From: JAIRLS01 sp031551455
GTDB taxonomy: Bacteria > Bacteroidota > Bacteroidia > Bacteroidales > UBA4181
Assembly: GCA_031551455.1 (NCBI GenBank)
Contig: JAVBNP010000012.1
Location: 1-42,839 of the forward strand
Direction: 5' to 3'
DNA length: 42,839 nucleotides
Both the position numbers and the translations under genes were made by a program. This document shows, piece after piece, positions 23,122 through 31,974 of this stretch (the stretch's first letter is position 1; every line of letters starts with the position of its first letter). The notes beneath the pieces are model-generated. The model was not told the origin of the DNA. It made no database searches and saw only the letters and a list, made by a program, of their open reading frames with translations.

Positions 23122-23805
23122 TTACATTTCACGGAATTTCTTAAAATCGTCCAATTTGCCGAACATGAGCAAAATATCCTTCTCCTGCAAGGTGGTTTGC
23201 TCATCAAACTTTTCCAAAAGTTTCTCCGTTTCGCGGGTAAGCCACAACAAATTTTTTTCCGTTACGGTACGCTTAATGGCTATGAGCAGAAGCGAAAAAT
23301 TTTCGTCCACGTTGATTGCTTCCACCGTCTGTCCGACAAACAGTTTGGGAACGGGAACTTCCATGATGGCATGCGTATCGTCGACAATGTAGGATTTGGA
23401 TACGCCCGACATCTCGATACGTGAAGCATACATTTCCGCATATTCCCGCTCGGGCATAATGATTTCGTCCACGCCGATGGCTTCCATTACGGTTTTATGA
23501 AGCGGTGATAATGCTCTTCCGATTAATCTCTTGACATTGTTCTGCTTCAACAAGGCAATAACATGAATCGACGTGCCGAAATCTTCGCCGATGGTTACAA
23601 AAACCGCATCCGTTTCTTTCAACGGCAATGCATTTAGGGCGCTCGGCTCCCGCGAATCCAAACAAATGGTTCCGGCAACGGATTGTTTTAAATCTTCCAC
23701 TTTGTGAGGGTCCATGTCCACGCCGATTACCTCATGTCCCATCATGGTTAATCGTTCGGCCAAAACCGAACCGAAATTCCCCAAACCGATAACAATGTAT
23801 TTCAT
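23122..23805 (-). CDS. TrkA/KtrA-type potassium channel regulatory subunit
   Basis: 227 residues: N-terminal RCK domain with a nucleotide-binding Rossmann start (YIVIGLGNFGSVLAERL, IGVDMDPHKVEDL, AVFVTIGEDFGTSIHVIALL), and C-terminal RCK domain from ~135 (MEVPVPKLFVGQTVEAINVD ... ILLMFGKLDDFKKFREM). It binds NAD(H)/ATP-type ligands and gates the membrane subunit encoded immediately upstream by the gene at 23829-25652 (gap 23 bases, same strand). Single RCK unit as in KtrA, half the length of E. coli TrkA. Confidence 0.95.
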   Translation of the reverse strand: MKYIVIGLGNFGSVLAERLTMMGHEVIGVDMDPHKVEDLKQSVAGTICLDSREPSALNALPLKETDAVFVTIGEDFGTSIHVIALLKQNNVKRLIGRALSPLHKTVMEAIGVDEIIMPEREYAEMYASRIEMSGVSKSYIVDDTHAIMEVPVPKLFVGQTVEAINVDENFSLLLIAIKRTVTEKNLLWLTRETEKLLEKFDEQTTLQEKDILLMFGKLDDFKKFREM

Positions 23806-23828
23806 GTTGATTGATTTTTTTGCGATTT

Positions 23829-25652
23829 TTATCCCACCATCACCGATTCTTTAGGATAAGCGTAATTCTTATCGACGTATCGTCGCGTCAAACCCGACAG
23901 AATCGTCAACGCACCGACCCTTCCGACGAACATGGTTGTCGCCAACACCGCCTTGCTGAACGGTCCGAGCGTGGGAGTGAGATCGAGCGTCAGTCCGACC
24001 GTTCCCAAGGCCGAAAAACATTCGAAAAACACGGCAATTAAATCGGCTTGAGGTTCCGCTGCGGCAATGCAACAACTGCTCAAGGTAATCCAAAGAACGG
24101 ACAAGGCAATAACGGCAAAAGCGCGTTGAATCGTCATTTTTCCGATTTCTCGTCGGCCGATTTCCATTTTTTGTTTGCCGCGCGCCGCATTAACCACATT
24201 CATGCAGGCAATGGCAAAGGTGGTGGTTTTGACGCCGCCTCCGGTCGACATCGGCGAAGCTCCTATCCACATCAACGCCATGGTAATCATGATGGTTACC
24301 GGCGCCATGGCTGTCAAATTGACGGTATTAAATCCCGCCGTACGCGGTGTGACCGATCCGAAAAAGGCGGTGGCCATTTTTCCGGAAAATGAAAGCTCCC
24401 GCATGGTACGGTCATTTTCAAACACGAAAAACAACACGAATCCGACTACCAGCAATATCAAGGTCGTCATCAAAGCAATGCGGGTATTTATATGAATGAT
24501 TTTGGTATGCGTATAACGTTTTTGTCGGCCAATGAACTGCATCCACTTATTGTGAAGGAAATGTCCGATCAATCGATAAAAATTCAAAATAATGGGAAAA
24601 CCCAATCCGCCGAAAACAACCAACACGGCAACCATCGTATGCAAAAAATAATTGGTTGATACCATCGGATCGTGAAGATTACCGGATAACGTGGAAAAAC
24701 CGGCATTGCAAAAACCCGAAACGGCATGAAAAACCGAAAAGAACACCTCTTCTCCGGTGCTCATTCCCATGGTGCCGCCGATGCTGTACCAAATCAGAAG
24801 AGCTCCGATCAGTTCGATACCGAGCGTGGTGAAAATGATATTAATTAGGGTTCGAAAAATACCGGACAACGCATCTTCGTTCAACATGTCTTTCAAAATC
24901 ATGTTGTTTCGAAACGACGAATGCCCCATAAATGTTAATGCGAAAAAACTGGTAAACGTCATCACGCCGATGCCGCCTATTTGGATTAGTCCCATGATAA
25001 TGCTTTGTCCCAAAAGCGTATACGTCGACGAAATGTCCGCGACGGTCAGTCCAGTGACGCATACCGAACTGGTGGCGGTGAACAAAGCGTCGATAAACGA
25101 TACGGGCGCAACGGCAGATCGAGGCAACATCAACATCCCGGTACCCAAGGCGATAATCATCAAAAAGCTGTACGCAAACAACAATCCCGGCGGGACGTGT
25201 CGATTCATGATCCCGTAGAATCGTTTGGATATCTCAAGTATGCTCAAAAAAAGCAGCAGAATGTAGATGACCGCATGCGAACGAAAAATCCGGACAAAAA
25301 GGGATGCATCCGGCAAAAGATGCGGGTGTTGTGCATATACCGACAAAACAACGAGCAACAGCAAGTAAATGCCGATATCGACCCAACGACCTTTTTCTTT
25401 AAATATTTCCCGAAATCTGAAAATGAATCGAATGGTGTACAGAATAAAAAAGACGGTCAGTATACCGTGATAGTAAACGTGTACCCTCGTTTGTTCCCCG
25501 TCGGTTAAATCGAATCCCAATTCGTAAATAATCAGCAAAACGGCAGACAAACTTAACAGTAACATGACCGTATGCGCCAAAAACAACAATACTTTGCTCA
25601 GCCGCAAAAACAGAAGTTTGGCTCTAATCCAATATTGAGCGATCGGAAACAT
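23829..25652 (-). CDS. TrkH/KtrB-type potassium uptake membrane protein
   Basis: 607 residues with an N-terminal hydrophobic extension (~150 residues, four or five membrane segments) and then the four M1-P-M2 repeats of the Trk/Ktr/HKT family. Recognisable filter or pore stretches: ALFTATSSVCVTGLTV (first), FHAVSGFCNAGFSTLSG (second), GSVTPRTAGFNTVNLT (third), FSALGTVGLTLDLTPTLG (fourth), each with the expected Gly. The third segment is followed by WIGASPMSTGGGVKTTTFA. It imports K+, coupled to the RCK subunit encoded directly downstream. The N-terminal extension is longer than in KtrB. Confidence 0.95.
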   Translation of the reverse strand: MFPIAQYWIRAKLLFLRLSKVLLFLAHTVMLLLSLSAVLLIIYELGFDLTDGEQTRVHVYYHGILTVFFILYTIRFIFRFREIFKEKGRWVDIGIYLLLLVVLSVYAQHPHLLPDASLFVRIFRSHAVIYILLLFLSILEISKRFYGIMNRHVPPGLLFAYSFLMIIALGTGMLMLPRSAVAPVSFIDALFTATSSVCVTGLTVADISSTYTLLGQSIIMGLIQIGGIGVMTFTSFFALTFMGHSSFRNNMILKDMLNEDALSGIFRTLINIIFTTLGIELIGALLIWYSIGGTMGMSTGEEVFFSVFHAVSGFCNAGFSTLSGNLHDPMVSTNYFLHTMVAVLVVFGGLGFPIILNFYRLIGHFLHNKWMQFIGRQKRYTHTKIIHINTRIALMTTLILLVVGFVLFFVFENDRTMRELSFSGKMATAFFGSVTPRTAGFNTVNLTAMAPVTIMITMALMWIGASPMSTGGGVKTTTFAIACMNVVNAARGKQKMEIGRREIGKMTIQRAFAVIALSVLWITLSSCCIAAAEPQADLIAVFFECFSALGTVGLTLDLTPTLGPFSKAVLATTMFVGRVGALTILSGLTRRYVDKNYAYPKESVMVG

Positions 25653-25732
25653 GTCGGAAGCGTATTAACGGTACAGTTACGGAAGTACTACACTTGCACA
25701 ACACCGGCCGAAAGTAAATGTTCAAAAAATAA

Positions 25733-25751
25733 AAAGCCCGTTTCGCGGGCT
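25733..25751 (-). terminator. Rho-independent terminator downstream of the lipid-kinase gene
   Basis: On the minus strand: agcccgcgaaacgggct followed by ttttt-attttttt. It lies 63 bases after the stop at 25814. Confidence 0.8.
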
Positions 25752-25813
25752 AAATAATGACGTCGTACATTGCAGTCAAGAAATATGAATCGGTCGCAAC
25801 ATTCGGTTATTGG

Positions 25814-26737
25814 TTACGTTCTCTTTTTCACCAATACCTTTAATCCCCGGGGAACGATTTTTATTTTCAGTTTTTTCCCCATGACCAAAGGTTCACCGTC
25901 CAAATGAATTTCGCCTCCGTGTTTTCTTTTCAGTACGATTTCCTCTCCTTTAATCATTTGATAGTAACGGCTTTTATGAATGCGTTTGCTGACCAATCGT
26001 ACGGCAAGTTGGGCGCCCAACAATTTCGGGAACGGACGTACAATGCACACATCCAACTCGCCGTCGGTAATATCCGCATAAGGTGATATATAGCCGCTGT
26101 TGCCGTATTGTGCGGAATTGGCAACCGTAACCACCATGGCCCGCGTTTTAAGCTTCTGCCCGTCTATTTTTAATTTGTATTTTTGGGAACGATAGGTTAA
26201 AAATTCCCGTGCAATAATCGACATGTACGTCATAAATCCGCGTTTTTTGCTTTGCGCGAAAGCGCTGCTGATATGTGCATCGAAACCCGCGCCAAACGTA
26301 CAGAAAAATGGTTTTTCGTTGACTGTACCGTAGTCGATGCTTATCGTTTCGGCTTCGTTAATCAGTTTCAACGCCTCGGTCAATTGAAGCGGTATTTGCA
26401 GATGTCTTGCCAAACCGTTACCCGAACCGCACGGTACGATACCCATCGTCGCGGGACCATCGCGCAACGCCACGGCCACTTCATTTACGGTTCCATCACC
26501 TCCCACGGCCACAATATACGGAATGCCTTCATCCGCTTGTTGACGCGCCAACTCGGATGCATGCCCGCGGCGTTCCGTAAAAAAAATGCGCACATCGAAA
26601 CGGGTTTCATCAACGGTTTGACGGATAATCTCCGGCCACGAACTTTTCTTTCGCGTACCCGATATCGGGTTGATAATAAAACTGATTTTTTCTTTAATCG
26701 GTGGTTCCGAAATATTCGATATCATTTTTTCAACCAT
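25814..26737 (-). CDS. Diacylglycerol/sphingosine kinase-like lipid kinase (DagK/YegS family)
   Basis: 307 residues. Marks: ISFIINPISGTRKKSSWPE at the N terminus, the glycine-rich nucleotide motif VAVGGDGTVNEVAVAL at ~80-95, MGIVPCGSGNGLARHLQIP, CTFGAGFDAHISSAF and ITDGELDVCIVRPF, and HLDGEPLVMGKKLKIKIVPR. It would phosphorylate a lipid with ATP at the inner membrane face; the lipid is not identifiable from the sequence. It has a clear terminator downstream. A candidate start is MVEKMISN at 26737, with MISN at 26725 as alternative. Confidence 0.93.
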   Translation of the reverse strand: MVEKMISNISEPPIKEKISFIINPISGTRKKSSWPEIIRQTVDETRFDVRIFFTERRGHASELARQQADEGIPYIVAVGGDGTVNEVAVALRDGPATMGIVPCGSGNGLARHLQIPLQLTEALKLINEAETISIDYGTVNEKPFFCTFGAGFDAHISSAFAQSKKRGFMTYMSIIAREFLTYRSQKYKLKIDGQKLKTRAMVVTVANSAQYGNSGYISPYADITDGELDVCIVRPFPKLLGAQLAVRLVSKRIHKSRYYQMIKGEEIVLKRKHGGEIHLDGEPLVMGKKLKIKIVPRGLKVLVKKRT

Positions 26738-26883
26738 AAATCGTTACCGCTTCGAAAACATTCGAAATAACGTAAAATATTTTGTTGATGAATATTTTGT
26801 CGCAAAGTAAATGCCGGATTTGATCGGCTTATCGCTTGCTCAAATCCGGCATAATACGAATCAATGTCATTTTAGTCTCCAAA

Positions 26884-27720
26884 TCATCCGCCCGTAGCGC
26901 TGAATCCGCCCACTCGCGATTTTTTCGGATTCACGCACATCACCGGTATGTGCGCACTGTTGGTAATAATATCTTGTTCCGAAGTTCCCAAAACAAAGTC
27001 GGCAATCGAAATACCTTTTGTTGTGGTAATTAAAATCAAATCGGCTCCGATTTCGTCGGCAAACTGCAATGATTCCTTCGCAAACGATTCGTCGCCTTTT
27101 GCTGTGGTTACTTCATACGGAATGTCTTTCGAACGCAAAAACTTCTCGGTGAATACCAAATTGGTTCTTGTGCCCTGTTCGATTTTTCTATCTTTTGACG
27201 GTTCGGCTCTGAAAATATATACTTTCGAGTTAAACAACTTGGCAATGTAATAAGCCCATCCTATTTTTTCGCGATTTTCTTTTTTGAAATCAACCGGGAA
27301 AGCGATTTTCTCGACGGCATCCCTTTTCGGATGTTCCTGTACCACGATAATCGGCACCTTGGATGTAACAAGTACTTTTAACGCCCAACTGCCGGTGAGT
27401 TTTTGCATACCTCTGATACCATGCGTTCCCATAACAACCAAACCGGCGTCTATTTCGGAAACCGTTTCTCCGATGGTGGAAAAAATGGAACCTTCCCGGA
27501 CAATTCCCGTAACGTTGATACCGAAATCTTTGGATGCTTTATCTGCTTCGATTTCCACTTTGGCTGTAGCTTCCGATATTTCGGATGCTTTTTTGACGAT
27601 ATGTACCAGTACCATGCCGGTATTCGTAAGCCGTGCAAACTTCACCGCCGATTCAATTGCATATTGCGCCACGACAGTAAAATCTGTCGGGATTAAAATT
27701 GGTTTGGATTGGTTTTCCAT
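26884..27720 (-). CDS. Tandem-domain universal stress protein (UspA family)
   Basis: 278 residues forming two Usp domains. First domain (~5-140): PILIPTDFTVVAQYAIESAV, AGLVVMGTHGIRGMQKLTGS, VPIIVVQEHP. Second (~148-270): KIAFPVDFKKENREKIGWAY, ADLILITTTKGISIADFVLG, HIPVMCVNPKK. The first has the G-x2-G-...-G(S) nucleotide-binding pattern; the second is less canonical (TTTKG). It is a cytosolic stress-associated ATP/nucleotide-binding protein. It is divergent from the adenylate cyclase gene (66-base gap), so shared regulation is possible. Confidence 0.92.
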   Translation of the reverse strand: MENQSKPILIPTDFTVVAQYAIESAVKFARLTNTGMVLVHIVKKASEISEATAKVEIEADKASKDFGINVTGIVREGSIFSTIGETVSEIDAGLVVMGTHGIRGMQKLTGSWALKVLVTSKVPIIVVQEHPKRDAVEKIAFPVDFKKENREKIGWAYYIAKLFNSKVYIFRAEPSKDRKIEQGTRTNLVFTEKFLRSKDIPYEVTTAKGDESFAKESLQFADEIGADLILITTTKGISIADFVLGTSEQDIITNSAHIPVMCVNPKKSRVGGFSATGG

Positions 27721-27761
27721 GAAATTGTGTTTTTATATTAGCATTGGATCAATAAAAGCAA

Positions 27762-27769
27762 TATCTTTG
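27762..27769 (+). promoter_or_regulatory. -7 promoter box for the cyclase gene
   Basis: TATCTTTG, 17 bases before the ATG at 27787, within the 66-base divergent gap to the Usp gene. Confidence 0.6.
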
Positions 27770-27786
27770 AGCGTTTTTTAACGTTT

Positions 27787-29655
27787 ATGAGTCTTTTTAA
27801 GATTTTTTACAAAAGTAAGATTTTTTTTCTTTCCCTCTATTTTATCTGTAATATTCCTTTACCGGAAATACTTGCGGCCGAGGAATCGGGAACAAGTACG
27901 ATTTTATCCGCCGATAAACAAGAATTTTCTTCCTCACTCCGGGCAGCGTTAACTTTAAACAATTCTTCATCGAAAATTAATGCGACCAAAGATAGTATTT
28001 TATTCATCTTCGAATCGCAAAAAAAACCGGATAAAGATATTAAATACTCTTTTAAAATAGAACACGGCTCTGCACCTGACAGACAACAAGCTAACACACA
28101 ATCAAATGAGTGGTCGGAATGGTCCGACCGAAACACAAAAAAGTATCTTCTTGTTCCCGGGCATTATACAATACTCGTTAAAACAAAATCGGCCGATGAA
28201 GCGGAAATTCCGGCCGGAAACTTTTCGATTACCGTTGTCGGCAAATCCCGAATCGGTTCCGAATGGTTGATCATTGCACCGGCAACACTTATTGTCGGTA
28301 TTTTGGGTTTTCTGATCGGAAGAACAAGGGAAAGAAAATCGATTGCTCATTCCCCGGCATCGACAAACGTTATGAAACAAAACAATTCCGGAGCAATAAA
28401 GTTTGTCTCGAAAGAAGAATATGCAGATTTCGGTGAAAGCGGAAAACCGTTCTTTCAAAAATTCGATTTGGTAACGGTATTGTTTGCCGATATTGAAGGA
28501 TTTTCGGAAATTACCGACAGCATGGAACCCGAAATGTTGTTGGATGCGTTGAACAGCTTCTTTTTTTATTTCGATACCGTCGTCGATCGTTATCGAATCG
28601 AAAAAATAAAAACCATGGGCGACGCCTACATGTGTGCCGGAGGCATTCCGCAAAAAAACAAAACCAACCCGATTGAGGTTGTTCTTGCGGCCTTGGAAGT
28701 TCAAAACCATCTCGGCCGATTGCGCAAACAGAATCCGAATATTTGGTCGGTCAGAATCGGTATTCACACCGGACAAGTGATGGCCGGAATGCTCGGACAT
28801 AAAAAACTTTCGTTCGATATTTGGGGACACACCGTAAATGCGGCGGCCCGATTGGAATCATCGTGTGCGGCGGGACAAATTAACATTGCGGAAACGACAT
28901 ACGAAGCGGTGAAAGCATTTTTCGACTGCGAGTACGGAGGAAAAATGTCACCCGATTCGAACGAGGTGTCGTACCTCGTAAAAGGACTGAAACCGCAATT
29001 TGCCGAAAAAAACGCCGACGGAGAAATCGTGCCCAATCATACGTTTTGGGTGCAAGTGCAATTGATTCGGCTTGAAGACCTCGAAGAACATGTACGAAAC
29101 GACATCAACGGCGGAGCTTTTGATTTGCCTTTTCACAATTTCAAACACACGCGCGACGTATATGAACAGGTTGAATTGCTCGGCCAATCCGAAGGTGTTG
29201 CGGATGAAGATCTGTTGCTTTTAAAAACGGCCGCCTTGTTTCACGACATCGGCTACACCGTTACATGCGACGATGCACCGGCCGAAAGCGAAAGAATTGC
29301 ACGAGAAACGCTTCCGCTCTTTTATTACGATCGGCAACAAATCGATGCCGTATGCCGTTTGATGAAAGCGTCCCATTATGAATCGGTACCGACCAATGTT
29401 TCGGAACAAATCATACACGACGCCAATTTAATGTATTATGGTCGAGCGGATTTCGTTACCTGCATGATGAATTTGTTTCGCGAACAGCGGGAACACCAAT
29501 CGTTCGAGGTTAAAACCGAATGGCTGAAAGCCCAGATCGACCGTTTGTCCAAACACCGATTTTACACGCGGGCGGCGGAAAAATTCGTTTCGGTTCCCGT
29601 AACGAAACAGATTGCCGACACCGAAGAATTGTTGACCGATAAAAACATCACGTAA
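27787..29655 (+). CDS. Membrane adenylate cyclase with C-terminal HD domain
   Basis: 622 residues in four parts. (1) Signal or first membrane segment (~11-30). (2) Exported region to ~157 with Y_Y_Y-like features (KYSFKIEHGS ... SEWSDRNTKKYLLVPGHYTI), followed by a membrane segment ~158-178. (3) Class III nucleotide cyclase ~226-395: metal Asp235 in FADIEGFS and Asp279 in MGDAYM; Lys275 (IKTMGD) and Asp344 (DIWG) are the adenine-selecting residues; Asn351 and Arg355 are the transition-state pair in GHTVNAAARLE. It should therefore make cAMP. (4) HD domain ~445-600 with His450/454, His486-Asp487 (LFHDIGY) and Asp545. It has its own promoter. Whether the HD part hydrolyses cAMP or another nucleotide is unknown. 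Confidence 0.9.
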   Translation: MSLFKIFYKSKIFFLSLYFICNIPLPEILAAEESGTSTILSADKQEFSSSLRAALTLNNSSSKINATKDSILFIFESQKKPDKDIKYSFKIEHGSAPDRQQANTQSNEWSEWSDRNTKKYLLVPGHYTILVKTKSADEAEIPAGNFSITVVGKSRIGSEWLIIAPATLIVGILGFLIGRTRERKSIAHSPASTNVMKQNNSGAIKFVSKEEYADFGESGKPFFQKFDLVTVLFADIEGFSEITDSMEPEMLLDALNSFFFYFDTVVDRYRIEKIKTMGDAYMCAGGIPQKNKTNPIEVVLAALEVQNHLGRLRKQNPNIWSVRIGIHTGQVMAGMLGHKKLSFDIWGHTVNAAARLESSCAAGQINIAETTYEAVKAFFDCEYGGKMSPDSNEVSYLVKGLKPQFAEKNADGEIVPNHTFWVQVQLIRLEDLEEHVRNDINGGAFDLPFHNFKHTRDVYEQVELLGQSEGVADEDLLLLKTAALFHDIGYTVTCDDAPAESERIARETLPLFYYDRQQIDAVCRLMKASHYESVPTNVSEQIIHDANLMYYGRADFVTCMMNLFREQREHQSFEVKTEWLKAQIDRLSKHRFYTRAAEKFVSVPVTKQIADTEELLTDKNIT

Positions 29656-30050
29656 TTGCCGGATTCGATTTTTTCGAAAAGAGGCTGTTTAACAAGTCTG
29701 TTTCGGCGCATCATTGCGAGTGGGTTATAAAAATATCAAACAACCGGGAATGACAATAAAAGCGCGTCACTGCGAGCGATAGCGAAGCAGTCTCAAAGAT
29801 TGCTTCATCACTCGTACCTCGACATTCGCAATGACATGCTAATCAAATTTATACGCCTTTTTGTCATTGGTAGTGATAGCAAAGCAACCGTAGCAAAACA
29901 GAGCTCGAGGAAGTCTATCTTTTTGATTATTATGAGATTGTTTCGTCGTTCCTCCCCACAATGACGTTCATCTTTGACTTTTTGAGCCGCTATCGCATTT
30001 TACGATAAATAACTACTTTTGCGGCATTCAACAATCCGAAATTTACCATT
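29656..30050. repeat. Gene-free interval with degenerate CACTGCGAGC-type repeats
   Basis: Contains gtcactgcgagcgatagcga, gattgcttcatcactcg, attcgcaatgaca, and a second eroded set from about 29862 to 29965 (attggtagtgatagcaaagc ... gtttcgtcgttcctcc ... caatgacg). This is a recurring Bacteroidetes intergenic repeat with inverted ends. No gene seen. A TACTTTTG -7 box at 30014-30021 probably drives hisA. Confidence 0.65.
30014..30021 (+). promoter_or_regulatory. -7 promoter box for hisA
   Basis: TACTTTTG fits TAnnTTTG and lies 30 bases before the ATG at 30051. Confidence 0.5.
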
Positions 30051-30767
30051 ATGGATATTATCCCCGCCATCGATCTGATTGACGGTAAATGCGTTCGCTT
30101 AACGCAAGGCGATTATGCCCAAAAAATTGTTTATAACGAAGATCCTTTGGAAGTTGCCAAAAGTTTCGAAGATGCGGGCATTCGTCGGCTGCATTTGGTT
30201 GATCTCGACGGAGCAAAAGCCCAACACATCGTTAATCACGAAGTATTGCACCGCATTGCCGTCGGCACCTCCCTAATCATCGATTTTGGCGGAGGTCTCA
30301 AAACAGATGACGATCTTCACATCGCATTCGAAAACGGTGCGTCCATGATCACGGGTGGCAGCATTGCCGTGAAAGATCCCGAAACGTTCGTCCGATGGAT
30401 CAAAGATTACGGCGCGGACAAAATTATCCTCGGCGCCGACGCCAAAGACGGGCTGATTGCCGTCAGCGGATGGACGGAATCGGCATCGCTCGAGCTTGCT
30501 TCGTTTATCGGCGATTACCGCGCCAAAGGAATCACCAAAGTTATTTGCACGGACATCGGTCGCGACGGAATGATGGCGGGACCGGCCGTTGATCTTTATC
30601 GAGATCTTTTGACGCAATTTCCGGGATTATACTTGGTTGCCAGCGGCGGCGTGAGTTGTTCGGCCGATCTTTTTGCTTTACGGGAAGCCGGAATTCCGGC
30701 GGCAATTGTCGGGAAAGCGCTTTACGAAGGAAAAATCCGTTTAACCGATTTGGCCCGTATCATGTAG
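30051..30767 (+). CDS. hisA: Phosphoribosylformimino-5-aminoimidazole carboxamide ribotide isomerase
   Basis: 238 residues, a TIM barrel of the usual length. It isomerises ProFAR to PRFAR in histidine synthesis. Marks: DIIPAIDLIDGKCVRL with catalytic Asp8, RLHLVDLDGAKA, IIDFGGGLKTDDDL, the phosphate loop GGSIAVKDPETF, ICTDIGRDGMMAGP with the second catalytic Asp, and LVASGGVSCSADL. No other his gene is in this window, although hisA usually lies next to hisH and hisF. Its 3' end overlaps the ketosynthase gene on the other strand by 8 bases. The remaining enzymes are expected elsewhere in the genome. Confidence 0.97.
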   Translation: MDIIPAIDLIDGKCVRLTQGDYAQKIVYNEDPLEVAKSFEDAGIRRLHLVDLDGAKAQHIVNHEVLHRIAVGTSLIIDFGGGLKTDDDLHIAFENGASMITGGSIAVKDPETFVRWIKDYGADKIILGADAKDGLIAVSGWTESASLELASFIGDYRAKGITKVICTDIGRDGMMAGPAVDLYRDLLTQFPGLYLVASGGVSCSADLFALREAGIPAAIVGKALYEGKIRLTDLARIM

Positions 30768-31974
30768 TTTTTCGATCGGCAACCGTTTCATCGACGATAC
30801 CGAGTACCAATGCGGCATTGCATCCGCCGAAACCCGACGCCGTTTTCAGAATACGTCGAAGCGGCGCATTTCTTGTTTCGGTGACAATATTCAACGGTTC
30901 TGATGTTCCGAGCGATTCGAAACCGAGCGTGCGAAACAATAATTGTTGTTTCAACGATTGTATCGCCGTAACGATTTCCATCAAACCCGCCGCACCCAAC
31001 GTATGTCCCCAATATCCTTTGAGTCCGTAAACGGGAGTATTCGACAAACCGACCGTTCGGAATGTTTGCGATTCCATTTCGTCGTTGTATAATGTTGCCG
31101 TTCCGTGCGCGCACACGGCATCGATGTCCGCAGCACCAATTCCCGAATGTTCGAGCGCCTGTTCGATGGCAAGGCTTAACCCCGTTCCCGTGCGATCGGG
31201 CGCCGAAATATGAACGGCATCGTTGGTGCTTGCTCCTCCCGAAACAATGATCGAATTTTCCGTTTTCTTCGGATCGGGCCGACAGCCCAACACAATCGTG
31301 GCGCAACCTTCGCCCAACGTCAATCCGTCACGGGCGGCATCGTACGGTCGACAATGATTGTTGCTCAAAGCCCGTAACGACTCAAAACCCGAAACGACAA
31401 AACGAGAAACGATATCACCGCCCGTAACGACGGCATGATCGTACAATCCGCCGCGCAACATGCGAGCCGCCGTTTCAACGGCCAAAACTCCCGATATACA
31501 TGCATTCGAAACAACAACGGCCGGAACGGGATTGCCGTAATAACGGCGTATCCGCTCTCCCGCTTCCCAAAGCATCGGTTGAAGATTCGACGGATTATTC
31601 GTCGACAATTCGTCAATGTTTCCTTTGGTGGTGGAAATCACAAACACGCATCGACCGGCGGTAACATCGATCCCGGAACCGGTCAACGCATCGTTTACGG
31701 AAAGGAGCATCATCTGTTCCAAACGGGTAAACCGACGAGGAATCGAAGTCGCATCCGCTCGTTCATTCAGTTCGGTATCATCTGTCAAAGCGAAAGGGAG
31801 TACACGATCCGAAAATCGACCGACATTCACGTAATCGATCCCCGATCGACCGTTTCGGATGTTGCGGACATTTTCGGCCGTGGAAAAGCCCAACGAGCCG
31901 ACAATGTTATCGGAAATCGCATAAACGGATCCGGTGTGTTTTTTCGTTACGCAAGGTTCCATTTCTTTTTCCAT
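30760..31974 (-). CDS. Beta-ketoacyl-ACP synthase (FabF-like ketosynthase)
   Basis: 404 residues of thiolase fold. Catalytic triad intact: Cys159 in VVSNACISGV, His290 in VCAHGTATLYNDEME, His324 in YWGHTLGAAGLME. FGGCNAALVLG near the C terminus is the usual FabF/KAS-type end. It differs from fatty-acid FabF in the N-terminal half and in lacking neighbouring acpP or fabG. It resembles ketosynthases of aryl-polyene/dialkylresorcinol-type clusters. It overlaps the thioesterase gene (28 bases) and is cotranscribed with it. It condenses malonyl-ACP with an acyl primer; the product is unknown. MEP at 31962 is an alternative start. Confidence 0.9.
   Translation of the reverse strand: MEKEMEPCVTKKHTGSVYAISDNIVGSLGFSTAENVRNIRNGRSGIDYVNVGRFSDRVLPFALTDDTELNERADATSIPRRFTRLEQMMLLSVNDALTGSGIDVTAGRCVFVISTTKGNIDELSTNNPSNLQPMLWEAGERIRRYYGNPVPAVVVSNACISGVLAVETAARMLRGGLYDHAVVTGGDIVSRFVVSGFESLRALSNNHCRPYDAARDGLTLGEGCATIVLGCRPDPKKTENSIIVSGGASTNDAVHISAPDRTGTGLSLAIEQALEHSGIGAADIDAVCAHGTATLYNDEMESQTFRTVGLSNTPVYGLKGYWGHTLGAAGLMEIVTAIQSLKQQLLFRTLGFESLGTSEPLNIVTETRNAPLRRILKTASGFGGCNAALVLGIVDETVADRKTT

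Noticed and set aside
24048..25508. Long plus-strand open frames opposite trkH
   Set aside because: They are antisense shadows of a clear membrane-protein gene with basic, low-complexity translations.
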